Part shown: piece after piece, positions 43,742 to 52,128 of the stretch | Numbering within the stretch: position 1 is the first letter of the stretch | How the letters are laid out: every line of letters begins with the position of its first letter | NCBI GenBank assembly: GCA_017307505.1 | Contig: JAFKEE010000037.1 | Location: forward strand, 84,845-148,844 | Origin: Acidobacteriota bacterium | GTDB taxonomy: Bacteria; Acidobacteriota; Terriglobia; Bryobacterales; Bryobacteraceae | DNA length: 64,000 nucleotides | Reading direction: 5' to 3' | Position numbers and translations under genes: made by a program | Notes under the pieces: generated by a model | Seen by the model: only the letters and a program-made list of their open reading frames with translations | What the model was told of the DNA's origin: nothing | The model's database searches: none

Positions 43742-44626
43742 CTACTTCTTGCGGGCCGAACTCCGCGGGGTTGTGCTCAGGCCAAGGTCCTTCAGTTCTG
43801 CGCGCGCCCGTGTGGCGGCATCGGAGTTCGGGTTGGCCGCGATGATGGCACGGAATTCCTTCTCGGCGTCGGAGCGGCTGCCCAGGCGCAGCAGCGTGCG
43901 GCCCTTCATCAGGTGCGCGTCGTTGGTCTTGGCGTTCTTCGAATACGCCACCAGCACCTTGTCGAAGGCCGGCAGGGCTTCTTCGTACTTCTTCTGGTTG
44001 TACAGAATCTCGCCAATGTGGAACTGGGCGCTGGAGGCAAATTCCGTGTCGCCAAACCAGGCCAGATAGTCATTGAACTCCTTCAGCGCCAGGTCGTAGT
44101 TCCCGCCGGTCTTGTCCCGGAAGGCATCCTGGTACAGGCTCTGGGCGGAGACTCCGGGCGGCGGCCCGGCAGCGGAAGGCGCCATGGTGCCCCCAGCCGA
44201 CGGCGGCGGAGGCGGAGCCTGCATCGTCTTGATCGTATTCTCCAGATCCACCATTCGCTGGTCCAGTTTCCCGATGCGCGTATTGATCTCGGCCACCGTT
44301 TCCCGGATATAGCCAAAATCGTTGGAGAGGTTGTCGACCTTGCCGCTAACGCCGGACAGCGGGCCCGACATCTCCTTCTGCAACCGGTCCTTCAGTCCGC
44401 TATCGAGAACCGTGAGCGCACGGCTATTCCCGGCGAGTTGGTCTTGAATCGCCTTCAAGGTCGCTTCAATGTTGGAGAGCCGGTCGCTTTGCGCCTTCGC
44501 GTTGGTGCGGACCTCTTCCTGCAGAAGAGCCAGATCCCGCCCCAATTCGACGATCTCCTTTTTCTGGGCAAACGAAGCAAACGGCAATGCGAGGACAAGC
44601 ACGGAAGCTATTGCGGTGATTCTCAT
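43742..44626 (-). CDS. cpoB: Tol-Pal accessory protein CpoB/YbgF
   Basis: A 294-residue periplasmic protein: signal peptide (MRITAIASVLVLALPFASFA), a coiled-coil region (about 25-120), a short proline/alanine linker (PPPPPSAGG), and a C-terminal TPR domain (about 160-285) with the YbgF pattern YQDAFRDKTGGNYDLALKEF and SAQFHIGEILYNQKKYEEAL. CpoB links the Tol system to cell-wall synthesis. ATG 44626 has AAGGA upstream; the longer frame would add 47 residues from the intergenic region. It is downstream of pal, beyond a hairpin. Confidence 0.92.
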   Translation of the reverse strand: MRITAIASVLVLALPFASFAQKKEIVELGRDLALLQEEVRTNAKAQSDRLSNIEATLKAIQDQLAGNSRALTVLDSGLKDRLQKEMSGPLSGVSGKVDNLSNDFGYIRETVAEINTRIGKLDQRMVDLENTIKTMQAPPPPPSAGGTMAPSAAGPPPGVSAQSLYQDAFRDKTGGNYDLALKEFNDYLAWFGDTEFASSAQFHIGEILYNQKKYEEALPAFDKVLVAYSKNAKTNDAHLMKGRTLLRLGSRSDAEKEFRAIIAANPNSDAATRARAELKDLGLSTTPRSSARKK

Positions 44627-44670
44627 GGACGATCCTTTCTCATTTGACACCCCACCGGTGAGTAGGGGCA

Positions 44671-44701
44671 AAACGGGGGTGCGCCCGGACGACGCACCCC
44701 C
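44671..44701 (-). terminator. Stem-loop with U-tract between pal and cpoB
   Basis: A perfect 9-bp stem (GGGGGTGCG at 44675-44683, CGCACCCCC at 44693-44701) with a 9-nt loop. Read on the minus strand, the coding direction, it is followed by TTTT (44673-44670 region). It sits 20 bp after the pal stop codon. It may partially terminate or attenuate, setting higher levels of tol/pal than cpoB and the genes beyond. Confidence 0.6.
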
Positions 44702-44721
44702 TGGATTGATAAACAAACAAC

Positions 44722-45501
44722 TTACTGGACGCCGACGAAGTGAGCCCGCCGGTTTTTCTGCCAGCAAGCTTCATTCGAATCCGTACAGAACGGCTTTTCC
44801 TTGCCGTAGCTGACGGTCTTCAGCCGGTCGGCCGGTACACCCATCTGGGTCAGGAACTCCTTCACACCGGCCGCACGGCGGTCACCGAGGCCAATGTTGT
44901 ACTCGGCCGAGCCGCGTTCGTCGCAGTGCCCTTCCAGCGAGATGACCGCTGACGGGAAATCGTTGAGGATCGCCTTCAGTGCATCCGCATTGCGCTGCAG
45001 AGTCGCGCGGCCGTCTTCCCGGACCTCGCTCTTGTCATAGTCGAAGAACACATCCTGAACCTCTTTGCTCAGTCTGTCGGAGAGGGAAGCCGTCTGCTTC
45101 GGCGCCGGAGGAGGCGGCGGAGGAGGCGTGTTGACCGTCACGGTGACGGTAGCGATCGCATCGCCGCCGTCGCCCTTCGCGGTCATCCGGTAGGTGGTAG
45201 TCGCCGATGGGAACACCTGACGGCTGCCCGATCCGGCCACGACCCCAATCCCGTTGTCGATGGTTACTTCTGTGGAGTTGGTTACACTCCACCGCAGTGT
45301 GGAGGACTCGCCCCGGACGATCGTGGAAGGCTCGGCTGTGAAGCTGCTGACTGCCGCGGCCGGGCCCTTCTCTACCTTCGGTGCTGCTTTCACCTCCGGC
45401 GGAGGTGGTGGGGGTTGGACCGGCTGCTTCTTCTTACAGCCGGCCGCGAAAAGAAAGAAAGACAGGGCCAGCATCGTGCCAGCGATGTGACGTTGTTTCA
45501 T
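44722..45501 (-). CDS. pal: Peptidoglycan-associated lipoprotein Pal with Ig-like insert
   Basis: A 259-residue outer-membrane lipoprotein. The lipobox FAAGC puts the lipidated Cys at 22. A proline-rich linker follows (PPPPPP near 30-35), then an Ig/PKD-like beta domain (about 50-125: FTAEPSTIVRGESSTLRW and TTTYRMTA). A second proline-rich linker leads to an OmpA-type peptidoglycan-binding domain (about 145-259) with VFFDYDKSEVREDG, EGHCDERGSAEYN and LGDRRA. Standard Pal lacks the Ig-like part, so it is about 90 residues longer. It works with TolB in the Tol-Pal envelope-constriction system. Confidence 0.94.
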   Translation of the reverse strand: MKQRHIAGTMLALSFFLFAAGCKKKQPVQPPPPPPEVKAAPKVEKGPAAAVSSFTAEPSTIVRGESSTLRWSVTNSTEVTIDNGIGVVAGSGSRQVFPSATTTYRMTAKGDGGDAIATVTVTVNTPPPPPPPAPKQTASLSDRLSKEVQDVFFDYDKSEVREDGRATLQRNADALKAILNDFPSAVISLEGHCDERGSAEYNIGLGDRRAAGVKEFLTQMGVPADRLKTVSYGKEKPFCTDSNEACWQKNRRAHFVGVQ

Positions 45502-45560
45502 GACGACCGATGAGCCTCCTGTGCTCGATTACTCAAACCGGCTTGGAACTCCATGGTGGA

Positions 45561-46946
45561 TTACTTGGTCCACACCGGCTTCTCGTTTTGGCCCTGTGTG
45601 GTGAGCTGTTTCACTTCAGTTCCATCAGCCAACATCGTAAAAATCTGGCTTCCCCCGGCCCGGTTGGACGAAAACACCAGGTGACGCCCGTCAGGCCCCC
45701 ACCCCGGATTCTCGTTCCTGCCCTGGCCATGAGTCAGCTGTACGGTCTCCCGGGAGGCCACATCCATTAGGAAGATGTTCCAGTTGCCGGGAGCAAAGCC
45801 GCGGGTCCAGGCGAACGCGATGGCCTTTCCGTCGGGGTGCCAAGCTGGATTGGAAGCTTCGCCCTCCCCAGTCGTCAAACGCATCGGGTCCGCACCGTCC
45901 ATATTCATTCTATATATTTGTTGCAGCCCGCCGCGCCCGGAAACGAAAACCATGTCCGTCCCGGTTTTCGGATTCACCTTGGCTTCGACCTCGATTGCAC
46001 GCGAGTTGGACAGCCGCCTCAGGTTCCTCCCATCCAGATCGGCGATGTAGATCTGAGCAAAGCCGCTGATGCTTGACGAGAAGAGAATATGCTGACCGTC
46101 CGGTGTGAACGACGGGGTCGCATTCATTGGCGCCTCAGGATTGAGGAAGGGAATGAACCTCTTCGTCTCTGTCGAGTACACCATGATGCGGGGCTGCCCC
46201 TTCGCATACGTGGTGAAGGCGAGTCGCCGGCCGTCCGGTGAGATGGCAGGGAACGTTGTGATCGATCGGAACGAAGTGATCTGCTGCTGGTTCGACCCGT
46301 CGAAATCCATCGACCAGATCTCCTTCGAGCCCGAACGCGTCGAGATGAAGTAGATCTTCGATCCAGCCAACGAAGGCGCCCCAAACTGGGCCAGGATATC
46401 GGCGGCGTAGTCGTGCCCCAGTTTGCGCGCTCCGTCTGCCGTCAGCGGAGCGTTATACAGCTTACGGAACAGCTTCGCGCCGGCGATGTCCGGAACCGCG
46501 ACGTTGTAAAGGTGGCCGAACACGACCAGCTGGCCTCCCTGCTCGGCGGCATAGCCGAAACCCAGGTAGCCGGCAGACACCGGCGCGCCGCTCCAGTCGG
46601 AAAGGCAGCGGCCGCCACAGTTGGGTGCGGCGGGCGGCTCACCGCGCCGGGCGGGTGGCGGTGCAGGCGTCGGCCGTAGATCCGACTCCTGCTGCGGCGG
46701 GTTCAGCGGGTAGAAACTCTTCGACGCCATGTCAAAGAGGCCCGAACGTTGAATATCGTCGAACACCGTCTGGTTGAATGTGTCCACCAGAGGCGTCGCT
46801 CCACCAGCGCCCCGGAAGTCCGGCAGCGCGATCTTCTTCTTCTCGCCACCAATGATCGAAATGACGATCCGGTCCTGGGACTGGCTGAATGCCAGCGCGG
46901 CCAGGAACCCGACGGCGAGCAGGCTGAGTGAAATTGTTTTTTTCAT
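45561..46946 (-). CDS. tolB: Tol-Pal system beta-propeller protein TolB
   Basis: A 461-residue periplasmic protein: signal peptide, an N-terminal TolB domain (RIVISIIGGEKKKIALPDF near 26-44 and DIQRSGLFDM near 72), and a C-terminal six-bladed propeller with repeated WD40-like beta motifs (SPDGRRLAFTTY, FTPDGQHILFSSSI, HPDGKAIAFAW, GPDGRHLVFSSN). The N-terminal domain has an unusual proline-rich, cysteine-containing insert (about 90-115, APNCGGRC). It interacts with Pal. Its stop overlaps nothing, but its start overlaps the end of tolA by 4 bp. Confidence 0.94.
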   Translation of the reverse strand: MKKTISLSLLAVGFLAALAFSQSQDRIVISIIGGEKKKIALPDFRGAGGATPLVDTFNQTVFDDIQRSGLFDMASKSFYPLNPPQQESDLRPTPAPPPARRGEPPAAPNCGGRCLSDWSGAPVSAGYLGFGYAAEQGGQLVVFGHLYNVAVPDIAGAKLFRKLYNAPLTADGARKLGHDYAADILAQFGAPSLAGSKIYFISTRSGSKEIWSMDFDGSNQQQITSFRSITTFPAISPDGRRLAFTTYAKGQPRIMVYSTETKRFIPFLNPEAPMNATPSFTPDGQHILFSSSISGFAQIYIADLDGRNLRRLSNSRAIEVEAKVNPKTGTDMVFVSGRGGLQQIYRMNMDGADPMRLTTGEGEASNPAWHPDGKAIAFAWTRGFAPGNWNIFLMDVASRETVQLTHGQGRNENPGWGPDGRHLVFSSNRAGGSQIFTMLADGTEVKQLTTQGQNEKPVWTK

Positions 46947-47731
46947 CGCTTCAGTTGGAACCAGAATTCAATGTGCGCCGGGTTCCCTTCACACTCCCGG
47001 GGGATGGGCGGGAAGGGCGAGGCTTCGGTGATGGCGCGTTGCGCCGAGTAGTCCAGCGTCCGGTTGCCGCTGGATTGGGATACGCTGATGCCCGTTACCT
47101 GGCCTGAGCGGGCCAGGTCGAAGTTGATGATCGCCGGCGGTAAAGTATGAATGCGTGAATCCACCTGGTCGGTCCGCCACCGCTGGCCTACCCGGTCCCG
47201 CAGCAGCGTGGCATACGCTCCACAATGGGTTCCAAACGGCGAATTCGTGCCCACTCCGACTCCGCCTGATCCCGGAGCCATGCCGTATATCGGCGAAGTG
47301 GCAGCCTGCCCGGAGTTGCTGAAAACCTGATTGTCGTAATACTCCCGCTTGTCTGTCCGGTTGGAGGCCCGCTCTGTCCGGTCTGCCTTCGGCCGCTTCT
47401 TGGACTTCAGGGCGATCGCATCCGGATCGTCCTTGACGGCCTGCTTCGTCTTCGGCTTGGGCTTCACTTCCTCGGGAATTTCTGACTTCGTATCCTCGGC
47501 CACCTGGTTCTTCGGACCAGTGCGGCCCGGCAGGGGGATCTTCTGCACCGGCGACACGGAAACCGCTCCGCCACCCATGGAATTCGGATCACCCCAGGTG
47601 ATGGTCTTCCCGATGTTGAGCACGGTCAGCAACCCGATCATCCCAAAGACGGCTCCATGCAGCACGAGCGAGCCGATGAGAGGTCTCCTCAGCGAATCTC
47701 GTTCTGCCAGGACGTCGACGTGTTGGTCCAT
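46943..47731 (-). CDS. tolA: TolA/TonB-type energy transducer
   Basis: A 262-residue protein with an N-terminal membrane helix (about 18-36: LIGSLVLHGAVFGMIGLLTVL), a Pro/Lys-rich periplasmic linker (about 60-130) and a C-terminal TonB/TolA-like domain (about 180-262) that includes VGQRWRTDQVDS, ISVSQSSGNRTLDYSAQRAI and a final PPIPRECEGNPAHIEFWFQLKR (given in part). The location between tolR and tolB marks it as the TolA of this system. ATG 47731 leaves 7 bp after tolR. Confidence 0.9.
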   Translation of the reverse strand: MDQHVDVLAERDSLRRPLIGSLVLHGAVFGMIGLLTVLNIGKTITWGDPNSMGGGAVSVSPVQKIPLPGRTGPKNQVAEDTKSEIPEEVKPKPKTKQAVKDDPDAIALKSKKRPKADRTERASNRTDKREYYDNQVFSNSGQAATSPIYGMAPGSGGVGVGTNSPFGTHCGAYATLLRDRVGQRWRTDQVDSRIHTLPPAIINFDLARSGQVTGISVSQSSGNRTLDYSAQRAITEASPFPPIPRECEGNPAHIEFWFQLKR

Positions 47732-47738
47732 GTGCCGG

Positions 47739-48176
47739 TTACTTTGCGGGTCCGGAATCGTCGGGTTGTGTGACCAGCCGGACATCCAGTCCGGCCTGCC
47801 CCAGTTCGCTCACCACCTGGGCAATGGGATCGTAGATCGTGTTGCGGTCGGCTCGAAGATAGACTGCCTTGGCGTTCGGAAAACGGCGTTTGAACTCCGC
47901 GCCCAGTTCGTGGATATTCACCTGCTTCTCATTTAGGAAAAGGTTGCCCGACCGGTCGAGCGAGGCCACAGGCAATTCTTGCGCACTGTCCTTGGTCTGC
48001 TTCACCTTCGGCACTTCCACTTCCAGGCCGAACTCCATCACATGCGCCGTCAGCATGAAGATCACCAGCAGCACCAGCACGACGTCCACCAGCGGGACAA
48101 TGTTGATTTCAGCCAGCGTGCCGCTGCCCCTGCCGTTCCGGCGTCCGAACCCACCGTTGTTCATCGAGAAGGCCAT
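47739..48176 (-). CDS. tolR: Biopolymer transporter ExbD/TolR
   Basis: A 145-residue inner-membrane protein with one N-terminal membrane helix that carries the proton-path aspartate (AEINIVPLVDVVLVLLVIFM near 22-41). A periplasmic ExbD/TolR domain follows, with LNEKQVNIHELGAEFKRR near 76 and VYLRADRNTIYDPIAQVV near 99. With TolQ it uses the proton-motive force to energise TolA. It starts 6 bp after tolQ. Confidence 0.95.
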   Translation of the reverse strand: MAFSMNNGGFGRRNGRGSGTLAEINIVPLVDVVLVLLVIFMLTAHVMEFGLEVEVPKVKQTKDSAQELPVASLDRSGNLFLNEKQVNIHELGAEFKRRFPNAKAVYLRADRNTIYDPIAQVVSELGQAGLDVRLVTQPDDSGPAK

Positions 48177-48182
48177 CAGCGT

Positions 48183-48866
48183 TTACTCCTCGAAGTGGCG
48201 TTCAGTCAGGTTGAGGAATTCCAGCGCGAAGTCTTCCATCCGCGCGCCAATCTCTTTAATCGAGTGGCCCATCACGTTGTAGGCAATGGCCGCCGGGATC
48301 GCCGCGGCCAGGCCGGCGGCCGTGGCTACCAGCGCGTCCGCGATACCGGGGGCAACCGCCCTCAAGCTGGCACTGCCGGCTGAGCCAAGACCCTGAAACG
48401 CATTGATGATGCCCAGCACCGTGCCAAACAATCCGATGAACGGGGATACCGTCGCCGTCGTGGCCAGCCAGCTCATGCTGCGCTCCAGGCGAGTGATTTC
48501 TTCGCTGATCCCCAGTTGCAGCGTGCGCTCCAGAGCCGTCTTGTTAATGATCTGGCCCTTTGACTTCATCTGCCGCACCACTTCCTCGTAGCCGAAGTCG
48601 AACACTCCGGTCAGCGGCGCTTTGTTAAACTGCTCCGCGGCCACCGCCACGGCGTCCAGGTTGGGCGCCTTGCGGAAAGCTCGCAGGAAGGTGGCGTTCG
48701 CGGCGGCAGCCGTCTTGAACTGGTTCCATTTGGCGAAGATGATCGTCCAACTCAGGAGTGAGCCGATCAGCAGCAGCGCCAGGACGATCTTTGAAATGAG
48801 GGAGGCGCCAAGAACCAGTTCAACGATGGAAACCTGCAGGAACGCGCCAATGAATGGCATGGTCAA
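48183..48866 (-). CDS. tolQ: Proton channel protein TolQ/ExbB family
   Basis: A 227-residue protein with three membrane helices: about 15-42, 140-162 and 175-200. The family core includes WLATTATVSPFIGLFGTVLG near 133-152 and INAFQGL near 154. It is the first gene of the Tol-Pal operon. The TTG at 48866 has AAGGAG seven bases upstream, so it may be the true start; the ATG at 48860 would be two codons shorter with poor spacing. Confidence 0.94.
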   Translation of the reverse strand: MTMPFIGAFLQVSIVELVLGASLISKIVLALLLIGSLLSWTIIFAKWNQFKTAAAANATFLRAFRKAPNLDAVAVAAEQFNKAPLTGVFDFGYEEVVRQMKSKGQIINKTALERTLQLGISEEITRLERSMSWLATTATVSPFIGLFGTVLGIINAFQGLGSAGSASLRAVAPGIADALVATAAGLAAAIPAAIAYNVMGHSIKEIGARMEDFALEFLNLTERHFEE

Positions 48867-49023
48867 CGATTGACTCCTTCAATGTCCTTCAAATTCCATG
48901 ATATCCAAGGATGGCCCGGAGGGCGGACTCCTGGAACAATTTCGCCTCTTTCTGTATGACGCGCCCGGCCTCCGGGAAAGTTGGCAACAATCGGCCGGGT
49001 GGATGAATTTATACTTGGTCTGA
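48867..49023. promoter_or_regulatory. Divergent promoter region tolQ / recN
   Basis: A 157-bp gap. On the + strand TATACT at 49010-49015 ends eight bases before the recN ATG, which would place transcription start at or very near the start codon. No convincing -35 lies 16-18 bp upstream, and no SOS box was recognised. On the minus strand only the AAGGAG of tolQ is clear. Confidence 0.45.
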
Positions 49024-50703
49024 ATGCTGGTGGAACTCGTCGTCGAGAACTTCGCGGTAGTGGAAAGGCTCCGGTTGCCTCTGCACGCCGGGCTGAACGC
49101 CCTGACGGGCGAAACAGGCAGCGGTAAGAGCCTGATGGTAGACGCCTTAAGCCTGCTGCTGGGTGGCCGCGCCTCGGCCGAAATGGTTCGCACAGGCTCG
49201 ACCCGCGCCTTCGTTTCAGGCCGTTTTGAAGTACCGGCCGACCCCGAATTCAGCCGCCTCCTGGAAGGGGCCGGATTGGAAGCCGAGGACGGCGAAATCC
49301 TGCTGGAGCGTGAGATTCTGGCCTCCGGAAAATCACGGGCGTTCGTCGCCAGCCGTCCTGTAGCTGCCTCATTTCTCAAGGAGATAGCGCCCTTCCTCGG
49401 GGATATTCACGGCCAGCACGATCAGCAGAAGCTCTTTTCCGGAGACTCCCAGCGCGAACTCCTCGACGAGGCCGCCGGTGTGGCCGAGCCTCTCGCCGAG
49501 GTGCAGGCCGCCTATGCCGAATGGCATTCGCTGGTCCGCGCCCTGCAGGAGTTGAATCGCACCGAGCAGGAAAAGCTCCGCATGGCCGACCTCTGGAGCA
49601 TGCAGCGCAAGGAGATTGAGGCCCTGGAACTCAGTCCCGGCGAAGACGCTCAGCTCGAGAACGAAAAGCGCGTCCTCAAAAACGTCGCCCGCCTTAGCGA
49701 AGCCGCTACCGTCGCTCACGATGCCCTCTCCGAATCCGAACACGCCGTCGCCAATGGCCTGGGACTGGCCTTAAAAAAAGTTGAAGAGCTGGCGAAGATC
49801 GACGAGAGCCTCTCCGGTCTCCTGGAAACTCTGCGGCCCGCACAGATCGCAGTCAAGGAAGCCTCCATGGAGCTCAGCCATTATCTGGGCCACCTCGAGG
49901 CCGACCCTAAACGCCTGGAGGACCTCGAGAACCGCCTCGCCCAGATCGACAAGCTCAAGCGCAAATACGGCTCCACCATCGACGAGATCCTGGCCTTTCA
50001 TGCCCAGGTCTGCGAACAGTTGAACGCGGTCGAATCCGCCGGCGAACGTCGCGCCGAGCTCGAAGCCGCCATCGTGGCCCGCGAAGCCGAGTACAAGGTC
50101 AAAGCCGAACGCCTGCGCTCGCTGCGCAGCAAAGCGGCGAAGAAGCTTGAGAAAGCAGTCGAAAGCGAACTCGGCGGCCTGGCCATGAAAGGGACCTCGT
50201 TCCGGATTTCGATGAAGCCGTCGGACCCCGCCCCGCACGGCATCGACGCCGTCGAGTTCCTGGTCTCTGCAAACGTGGGCGAGGAACTGCGGCCCCTCGA
50301 CAAAGTCGCCAGCGGCGGTGAACTGTCCCGTGTCGCCTTGGCCTTGAAGACCTGCATCGTGCCGAAGTCCAACGGCCGCATTGCCCGGACCCTGGTCTTT
50401 GACGAAGTGGACTCGGGCGTCGGCGGTGCGGCCGCGGAAACCATCGGCCGCCGCCTCAAAAAGATCTCCGAATCGAATCAGGTCCTCTGCGTCACCCACC
50501 TCGCCCAGATCGCCGGCTTTGCGGATCATCACTACGTCGTCTCGAAGCGCGAGGCGGCCGGCCGCACCTCAGCCAAAGTCGACGAGATGCTGGGCGGCGA
50601 ACGCGTCCGCGAGATCGGCCGCATGCTGTCCGGCCAGCACCTCAGCGCCGAGGCCCTGCGTCACGCCGAGAAGCTTATCGAGGAGTACGCCCGCCGTGGC
50701 TGA
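49024..50703 (+). CDS. recN: DNA repair ATPase RecN
   Basis: RecN is an SMC-like ATPase that acts at double-strand breaks. The 559-residue product has the N-terminal nucleotide-binding half with ENFAVVERLRLPLHAGLNAL and GETGSGKSLMVDALSLLLGG (Walker A at 29-36), a coiled-coil middle (about 155-360), and the C-terminal half with the signature LDKVASGGELSRVALALK and the Walker B region TLVFDEVDSGVGG. Residue content and order match RecN throughout. It lacks a clear Shine-Dalgarno and may be leaderless. Its stop overlaps the next gene by 8 bp. Confidence 0.96.
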   Translation: MLVELVVENFAVVERLRLPLHAGLNALTGETGSGKSLMVDALSLLLGGRASAEMVRTGSTRAFVSGRFEVPADPEFSRLLEGAGLEAEDGEILLEREILASGKSRAFVASRPVAASFLKEIAPFLGDIHGQHDQQKLFSGDSQRELLDEAAGVAEPLAEVQAAYAEWHSLVRALQELNRTEQEKLRMADLWSMQRKEIEALELSPGEDAQLENEKRVLKNVARLSEAATVAHDALSESEHAVANGLGLALKKVEELAKIDESLSGLLETLRPAQIAVKEASMELSHYLGHLEADPKRLEDLENRLAQIDKLKRKYGSTIDEILAFHAQVCEQLNAVESAGERRAELEAAIVAREAEYKVKAERLRSLRSKAAKKLEKAVESELGGLAMKGTSFRISMKPSDPAPHGIDAVEFLVSANVGEELRPLDKVASGGELSRVALALKTCIVPKSNGRIARTLVFDEVDSGVGGAAAETIGRRLKKISESNQVLCVTHLAQIAGFADHHYVVSKREAAGRTSAKVDEMLGGERVREIGRMLSGQHLSAEALRHAEKLIEEYARRG

Positions 50704-51169
50704 CGTCCAGCTCATCACCACGGAACTGATCGATGCCCTGCGCGTCCGTGCCGCTGCAGCCCCTCGTCTGCGCATCAATCACAACTTTCACACTGGCCCG
50801 CAGGACAACCCGCATCGCTTCCTGAACGTAATGATGCGTGGCACCTACGTCCAGCCGCACCGCCACAAGACACCCGCCAAGGCCGAGAGCTGGGTCCTGC
50901 TGAACGGTAGCGTCCGCCTCTTCACCTTCGACGATCAGGGCGTCGTGGCCGGCAGTTGGCTGCTTTCGGCGGAAGGCCCGGCACGCGGTATCGACGTAGC
51001 GCCCGGCCTCTGGCACACCGTCTGCGTCGTGAGCGATTGGGCCACCGTCTACGAGGTGAAGCCCGGCCCCTGGGATCCGGCCACAGACAAAGAGTTTGCG
51101 CCCTGGGCCCCGGCCGAAGGCGACCCGGCTGCCACGAACTATCTCGATAGCCTGCTCTCCCTACCCTAG
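50696..51169 (+). CDS. WbuC-type cupin-fold metalloprotein
   Basis: A 157-residue cupin. GTG 50696 overlaps the recN stop and gives the family N-terminus (ADVQLITTELIDALRVRA). The core reads FLNVMMRGTYVQPHRHKTPAKAESWVLL, given here by its motif HRHK near 57-60 with the metal-binding Glu following near 67, then a GSVRLFTFDD strand and LWHTVCVV near 104, which supplies a further metal-binding His. WbuC proteins are linked to polysaccharide gene sets in other bacteria, but the role is not fixed. Here it is translationally coupled to recN, which may simply reflect compaction. Confidence 0.8.
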   Translation: MADVQLITTELIDALRVRAAAAPRLRINHNFHTGPQDNPHRFLNVMMRGTYVQPHRHKTPAKAESWVLLNGSVRLFTFDDQGVVAGSWLLSAEGPARGIDVAPGLWHTVCVVSDWATVYEVKPGPWDPATDKEFAPWAPAEGDPAATNYLDSLLSLP

Positions 51170-51208
51170 CCCCCGCACCGCTACCATAGAGGTAAGGAGC
51201 GGGCGCCC

Positions 51209-51688
51209 ATGATTCGAACTTTGTCCAGACGAGCCTGGCTCTCCGTGTGTCTTTTGCCCGCCGCCATCACCGCAGGCTGCAGCGCCGTAGGCTGGCAGGC
51301 CGGCGAACTCTGCAAAGCGTGCCAGCGCCCCGTCCACAAGAACTCCCGTACGGTAGCGCTGCTCGACGGAAAACGGGCCGTCTTCTGCTGCCCGGCCTGC
51401 GCGCGGTCGGAGCACGAGCAGTCCGCCAAAACGGTCCAGATCGTCGAACTCACAGACTTCAACACCGGCAAGCCGCTCGCGACCGCCGGAGCCTATGTCG
51501 TCCGCAACAGTGACGTGAATCCCTGTACCGAGCACACGCACGCCCCTGGTCCGGACAAGCGGCCCATGCAGACCACCTTCGATCGCTGCAGCCCCGGTGA
51601 ACTGGCCTTCGCCGGCAAATCCGAAGCGGAAGCCTTCGCCCGCCAGCACGGCGGCCAGGTGATCGACTTCGCAACCCTGGCCCGCTAG
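51209..51688 (+). CDS. NosL-like lipoprotein with Cys-rich metal-binding segment
   Basis: A 159-residue lipoprotein: an N-terminal signal with a twin-arginine-like start (SRRAWLS) and lipobox-type ending TAGC at about 20-23. A segment with two CxxC pairs follows (CKACQRP near 35 and CCPACARSEH near 59-68), then a NosL-like domain with AYVVRNSDVNPC and SEAEAFARQHGGQVI. NosL binds Cu(I) in nitrous oxide reductase assembly. No nos gene is here, and the nearby copper/silver efflux genes suggest a copper-handling role instead (inference). GGAG lies well upstream of ATG 51209. Confidence 0.78.
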   Translation: MIRTLSRRAWLSVCLLPAAITAGCSAVGWQAGELCKACQRPVHKNSRTVALLDGKRAVFCCPACARSEHEQSAKTVQIVELTDFNTGKPLATAGAYVVRNSDVNPCTEHTHAPGPDKRPMQTTFDRCSPGELAFAGKSEAEAFARQHGGQVIDFATLAR

Positions 51689-51729
51689 TCAAGCCGCCGC
51701 GGCCCAGCCGGATTCAGCCACGATGGGAC

Positions 51730-51768
51730 GGCGGACCCCCATGTCCGCGCGGGGTCCCCTGACCCCGC
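51730..51768. repeat. REP-like double-hairpin element, copy 1
   Basis: Two adjacent perfect hairpins: GCGGAC/GTCCGC (51731-51736 and 51743-51748), then GCGGGGTC/GACCCCGC (51749-51756 and 51761-51768) with loop CCCT. It sits between convergent genes and matches the layout of the copies at 61366 and 61497. Likely a dispersed repetitive extragenic palindrome that may also act as a bidirectional terminator. Confidence 0.75.
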
Positions 51769-51805
51769 AATCCCAATCCACTTTCATCTTCCAGGATGAG
51801 TAGTC

Positions 51806-52126
51806 CTACTTCGCGGCCTCGATCTTCTCCACCTGGATCGTCTTCCCGCTCAGCGTACCCGTCACCTTCACCTTCGCCGCCGCGAACTTCTCCGGCGTCG
51901 CCTGGTCGCTCAGCGTGTACACGTTCTTCCCGTCATACAGCGCGTACTTATACCGCTTGTCCATCTTCACGCAGTCGCGGACGCACTTCGCATCGTTCGC
52001 GGCGCCCATGGCTTTGTGGTCGCCGCCGCACATCGTGTCCGTAATCACGCCGGTGAATACCTGCGCAGCACTCGCGCTCATCAGGAGCCCGGCATACATC
52101 AGGGTGAGGGAAATCAGTCTCTTCAT
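51806..52126 (-). CDS. Small exported cysteine-containing protein
   Basis: A 106-residue protein with a signal peptide (MKRLISLTLMYAGLLMSASA) and a mature domain of about 85 residues. The mature part holds three cysteines (in DTMCGG, KCVRDC) with histidine near the first, followed by a predicted OB-like beta barrel (YKYALYDGKNVYTLSD, KVKVTGTLSGKTIQVEKI). Similar short exported proteins are common in acidobacteria without a known function. Next to copper efflux genes, a metal-binding periplasmic role is plausible, not shown. It starts 2 bp from the stop of the next gene. Confidence 0.75.
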   Translation of the reverse strand: MKRLISLTLMYAGLLMSASAAQVFTGVITDTMCGGDHKAMGAANDAKCVRDCVKMDKRYKYALYDGKNVYTLSDQATPEKFAAAKVKVTGTLSGKTIQVEKIEAAK

Positions 52127-52128
52127 GA

